Source: Verrucomicrobia bacterium ADurb.Bin018 (GTDB lineage Bacteria; Verrucomicrobiota; Kiritimatiellia; CAIQIC01; Lenti-01). Taken from it: a DNA stretch of 37,927 nt. The notes beneath the pieces are model-generated. The model saw only the letters and a list, made by a program, of their open reading frames with translations. It was not told where the DNA came from and did not search any database. The stretch covers positions 1 through 37,927 of the forward strand of contig MWEZ01000006.1 of assembly GCA_002071335.1 (NCBI GenBank), given 5' to 3'. This document shows, piece by piece, positions 35,624 to 37,927 of the stretch. Made by a program: the position numbers and the translations under genes. The number at the start of each line of letters is the position of its first letter. Position 1 is the first letter of the stretch.

Positions 35624-37908
35624 TTTGTCTTTCTCCTTTGCGAGCCACTGACACGTTGGCCCGTTGGGGTGTGTTTTTCGGTTTTTGGCTGCGGTGTGTC
35701 AACGTCATTATCGGGCGTTGCGCACTTTTTTTTGGCAGGGGCGCGGGGGGTGGGGAGATCGGCAGGCGCGAAATCAATGCGTCGCCGTTTTTCATCCACA
35801 GTGGCGAGTTGCACGTGGAGGGTTTGGCCGAGGCGGTAGGTCTTGCCGCGCAGCGCGGTGGCGGCGAGGCCGTCGGCGGCCAGCACGTACTGTTGGCGGC
35901 CAAGTGCCCGATACGGCAACAGGCCGGTTTGGAGGGAATCGTTCAGTTCCACGAGGAGGCCTTTGGGATTCAGCGCGATAATGCTGCCGGCGAAGGGCCC
36001 GGTGCGGCCCTGCGCCATTTGCGCGGCATAATACTGGATACGTTTGAGCAAAATGGATTCGGCTTCCAACTCGGCGGACTCCGCTTCAGTTTCGGAGCAA
36101 TGACGGGCCAACGAGGCGATTTCTTCGGCGGAGTAGGGCGGGGGGCGGCCTTCCTCGATGGCGAGGAGAACCCGGTGCAGCACCAAATCGGGATAGCGCC
36201 GGATGGGCGAGGTGAAATGCGCGTAGCAGTCGAAACCGAGGCCGAAGTGCGGCTGGCAGTCCGCGGCATAGATGGCTCGCGGCATGTTGCGCAGCATGGC
36301 AAGCGTGACCATGTGCTCCGCCGGCTGGCCGGCCACGCGGCGGGCAATCCGGTTCAGGTCTGCGGCGCGCGCGGGCGTGGTCCGGATGCCGAGGGCGTGC
36401 AACTCGCTGGCCATCCGCGCCCATTTTTCCGGCGTAGGCGGCAGGTGAATGCGGTATGGCGCGGGGAGGCCCGCCGCCCGGATTTTACGGGCCACGACCT
36501 GATTGGCCGCCAACATGCACTCTTCGATCAGCACGTAGGCCTCGATGGCATCGCGCCGCTGGAAGCCGGTGGGTGTTCCTTGGGCATCCAGGATGCACTG
36601 CACTTCCGGCATGGCGAAATCGAGCGCGCCAGCCTCGAAACGGCGCGCGCGGATTTGCCCCGCCAAGTGGCGCAGATGGTCCACCGTGGCGCGGATTTCG
36701 GGGGCGAGTTCCGGCCACGCGCCGGTGTCAAAGTAACGCTGCACGGCTTCATAGCTGAGCGCGGCGCGGGTGCGGATGAGCGAACGGTAGGTTTTGCTTT
36801 GGTGGAGCCGGCCAGTGTCGTCGAAGATCAACTCCACGGTGTGGGCCAAGTGGTCCTCGTTGGGGCGCAGGCTGCACACCTTGACGGTGAGGTCGCGCGG
36901 CAACATGCGAATGACGCGGTCCACCAGATAAGTGCTGTTGCCGCGGCGGCGCGCCTCACGGTCAATGGCCGAGTCGGGTTCCACATACGCGGCGACATCC
37001 GCGATGTGTACGCCCAACTGCCAGCGGCCATCGGGCAGGCGCGCGATGGAAATGGCGTCGTCTTGGTCATGCGCGGAGGCGGGGTCAATGGTGAGGATCA
37101 GCCGGTCACGCAAATCCACGCGACGCGGCCCAGGAGTGCGGCGAACCGACGTGGCGACCTGCCGCGCCGCGCGTTGCACTTCCAGCGGGAAGTTTTCTTC
37201 CACGCCGTGATCCTTGAGCAGCGCAGGAATGTCGTTGTGCGGGTCATCTGGCTGGCCGAGGTCTTCCTGAAAGCGGGCGGTTACAGGACGGGTGGGGGGG
37301 GCGGGGGCGGGGGAGAGGCTGGCCAGAATCAAGTGACCCCGCAGCGGTTTAAGCTTGGCGGGCGGATCGGTAAGCATGATGGGCGTGGGCAGCAATGGGT
37401 CGCGCGGCAGCAAATGCACGCCACGCGCGCTCCACTGCACAGTGCCCACGGCCTGCGCGCGCGGGCGTTCGAGAATCTGTGTGAGCCGCGCGGCTTTGGT
37501 TTCGGGGCGGGCGCCGGGAATCCACATGTCGGGCGTGCGTGGGATGAATCGCGCAGCGATGCGGTCGCCATGCACTGCGCCCAGAATGGATGTCGGTTCC
37601 AGCCAGCAGGGTTTTTCGTCGGGAGTGTCGGGCAACAGCCAACCGGAGCCATTGAGCCGTGCCTGATACGTGCCGGTGATGGTCTGCGCGCCGCCGGTGG
37701 GTGCACCCCAGCGCCCGTCGCCATAAGTGGCGGCCGTGCCTTGCTCGGCCATATCGCGCAAGGCACGGCGCAATGCGCCCCGCTGGCCGGGGGGCAGCAG
37801 CAGGCGCTTGGCCAAATCACGTTCGGGGAGGGGGCGGTAGCCGGGCAAGCGGAAAAGCTCTGCCAACCGGCGGGCCAGGTCATTCGGATTAGTCATTGCG
37901 GCCATCAT
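35620..37908 (-). CDS. rnr: Ribonuclease R / RNase II family 3'-5' exoribonuclease
   Basis: Processive 3'-5' exoribonuclease of 762 residues that degrades structured RNA. It has an N-terminal winged-helix-like region (about 8-70), cold-shock OB folds (about 75-250), the RNB catalytic domain with D275, D281, D283 and D284 in IDPASAHDQDDAISIA, then GNSTYLVDRVIRMLP and the HFTSPIRRYPDLVLHR motif near 561, and an S1 domain at about 640-725 followed by a basic tail (QRRKTK). The start is uncertain: ATGs at 37908, 37905 and 37896 are all possible and none has a clear Shine-Dalgarno. The C-terminal tail overlaps the OMP start, so expression of the two may be linked. Confidence 0.94.
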   Translation of the reverse strand: MMAAMTNPNDLARRLAELFRLPGYRPLPERDLAKRLLLPPGQRGALRRALRDMAEQGTAATYGDGRWGAPTGGAQTITGTYQARLNGSGWLLPDTPDEKPCWLEPTSILGAVHGDRIAARFIPRTPDMWIPGARPETKAARLTQILERPRAQAVGTVQWSARGVHLLPRDPLLPTPIMLTDPPAKLKPLRGHLILASLSPAPAPPTRPVTARFQEDLGQPDDPHNDIPALLKDHGVEENFPLEVQRAARQVATSVRRTPGPRRVDLRDRLILTIDPASAHDQDDAISIARLPDGRWQLGVHIADVAAYVEPDSAIDREARRRGNSTYLVDRVIRMLPRDLTVKVCSLRPNEDHLAHTVELIFDDTGRLHQSKTYRSLIRTRAALSYEAVQRYFDTGAWPELAPEIRATVDHLRHLAGQIRARRFEAGALDFAMPEVQCILDAQGTPTGFQRRDAIEAYVLIEECMLAANQVVARKIRAAGLPAPYRIHLPPTPEKWARMASELHALGIRTTPARAADLNRIARRVAGQPAEHMVTLAMLRNMPRAIYAADCQPHFGLGFDCYAHFTSPIRRYPDLVLHRVLLAIEEGRPPPYSAEEIASLARHCSETEAESAELEAESILLKRIQYYAAQMAQGRTGPFAGSIIALNPKGLLVELNDSLQTGLLPYRALGRQQYVLAADGLAATALRGKTYRLGQTLHVQLATVDEKRRRIDFAPADLPTPRAPAKKKCATPDNDVDTPQPKTEKHTPTGQRVSGSQRRKTK

Positions 37909-37927
37909 GCGCAGGGGGCGCGGGGCT

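Overview
The window is a GC-rich bacterial chromosome segment (roughly 60% G+C by eye, with AT-rich gaps between genes). It carries about 22 protein genes, most of them ordinary housekeeping or metabolic genes. I found no rRNA, tRNA, CRISPR array, insertion sequence or prophage. Several things point to a Gram-negative, probably anaerobic or facultative member of Verrucomicrobiota, perhaps a Limisphaerales/Pedosphaera-like lineage: an [FeFe] hydrogenase, an outer-membrane beta-barrel, a short MetH, the SufS-SufU pair, and clusters of the palindrome TTTTCCA-N5-TGGAAAA. The taxonomic guess rests on recollection and inference; the sequence alone does not prove it.

Layout. 1-4.3 kb: the 3' part of an [FeFe] hydrogenase gene converges on cysK; cysK and metY diverge from a 234-bp AT-rich control region, and metY ends in a clear terminator. 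4.3-13 kb: a possible 24-residue membrane peptide and priA, a HerA-like ATPase, a secreted phospholipase D-like protein, and a MetH without its reactivation domain. 13.0-13.4 kb: first palindrome array. 13.4-20.4 kb: cstA, then a coupled surface-glycan operon (GT-C membrane glycosyltransferase, GT2 polyprenyl-phosphate glycosyltransferase, flippase, MFS exporter). 20.5-27.3 kb: leuS, an anchored OmpA-domain protein, ettA and a secreted protein resembling a dead peptidase. 27.3-31.7 kb: cupin, SDR, a hairpin repeat, a TPR-like protein, the second palindrome array, an ABC-2 permease and a small protein. 31.7-34.4 kb: sufS-sufU-amrS, all overlapping by ATGA. 34.4-34.8 kb: an AT-rich gap with a perfect 32-bp palindrome and the second, inverted copy of the hairpin repeat. 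34.8-37.9 kb: an outer-membrane barrel gene overlapping the end of rnr.

How the genes work together. CysK and MetY both incorporate sulfide (into O-acetylserine and O-acetylhomoserine), and MetH completes methionine synthesis. SufS and SufU mobilise cysteine sulfur for Fe-S clusters, which the coupled radical SAM enzyme AmrS, and the hydrogenase, need. The glycosyltransferase operon looks like a complete polyprenyl-phosphate sugar module.

Most unusual signal. Two intergenic arrays 16.7 kb apart hold 6 and 9 copies of a 19-bp palindrome. Their centres are 22, 30-32 or 41 bp apart, close to 2, 3 and 4 turns of B-DNA, and three consecutive units align without gaps between the loci (about 83% identity). 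Many half-sites read TTTTCCACA, which fits the relaxed DnaA-box consensus TTWTNCACA. The arrays look like phased protein-binding platforms. A second signal is that several genes have sigma70-like promoters whose -10 box lies only 6-8 nt before the ATG, which suggests leaderless mRNAs.
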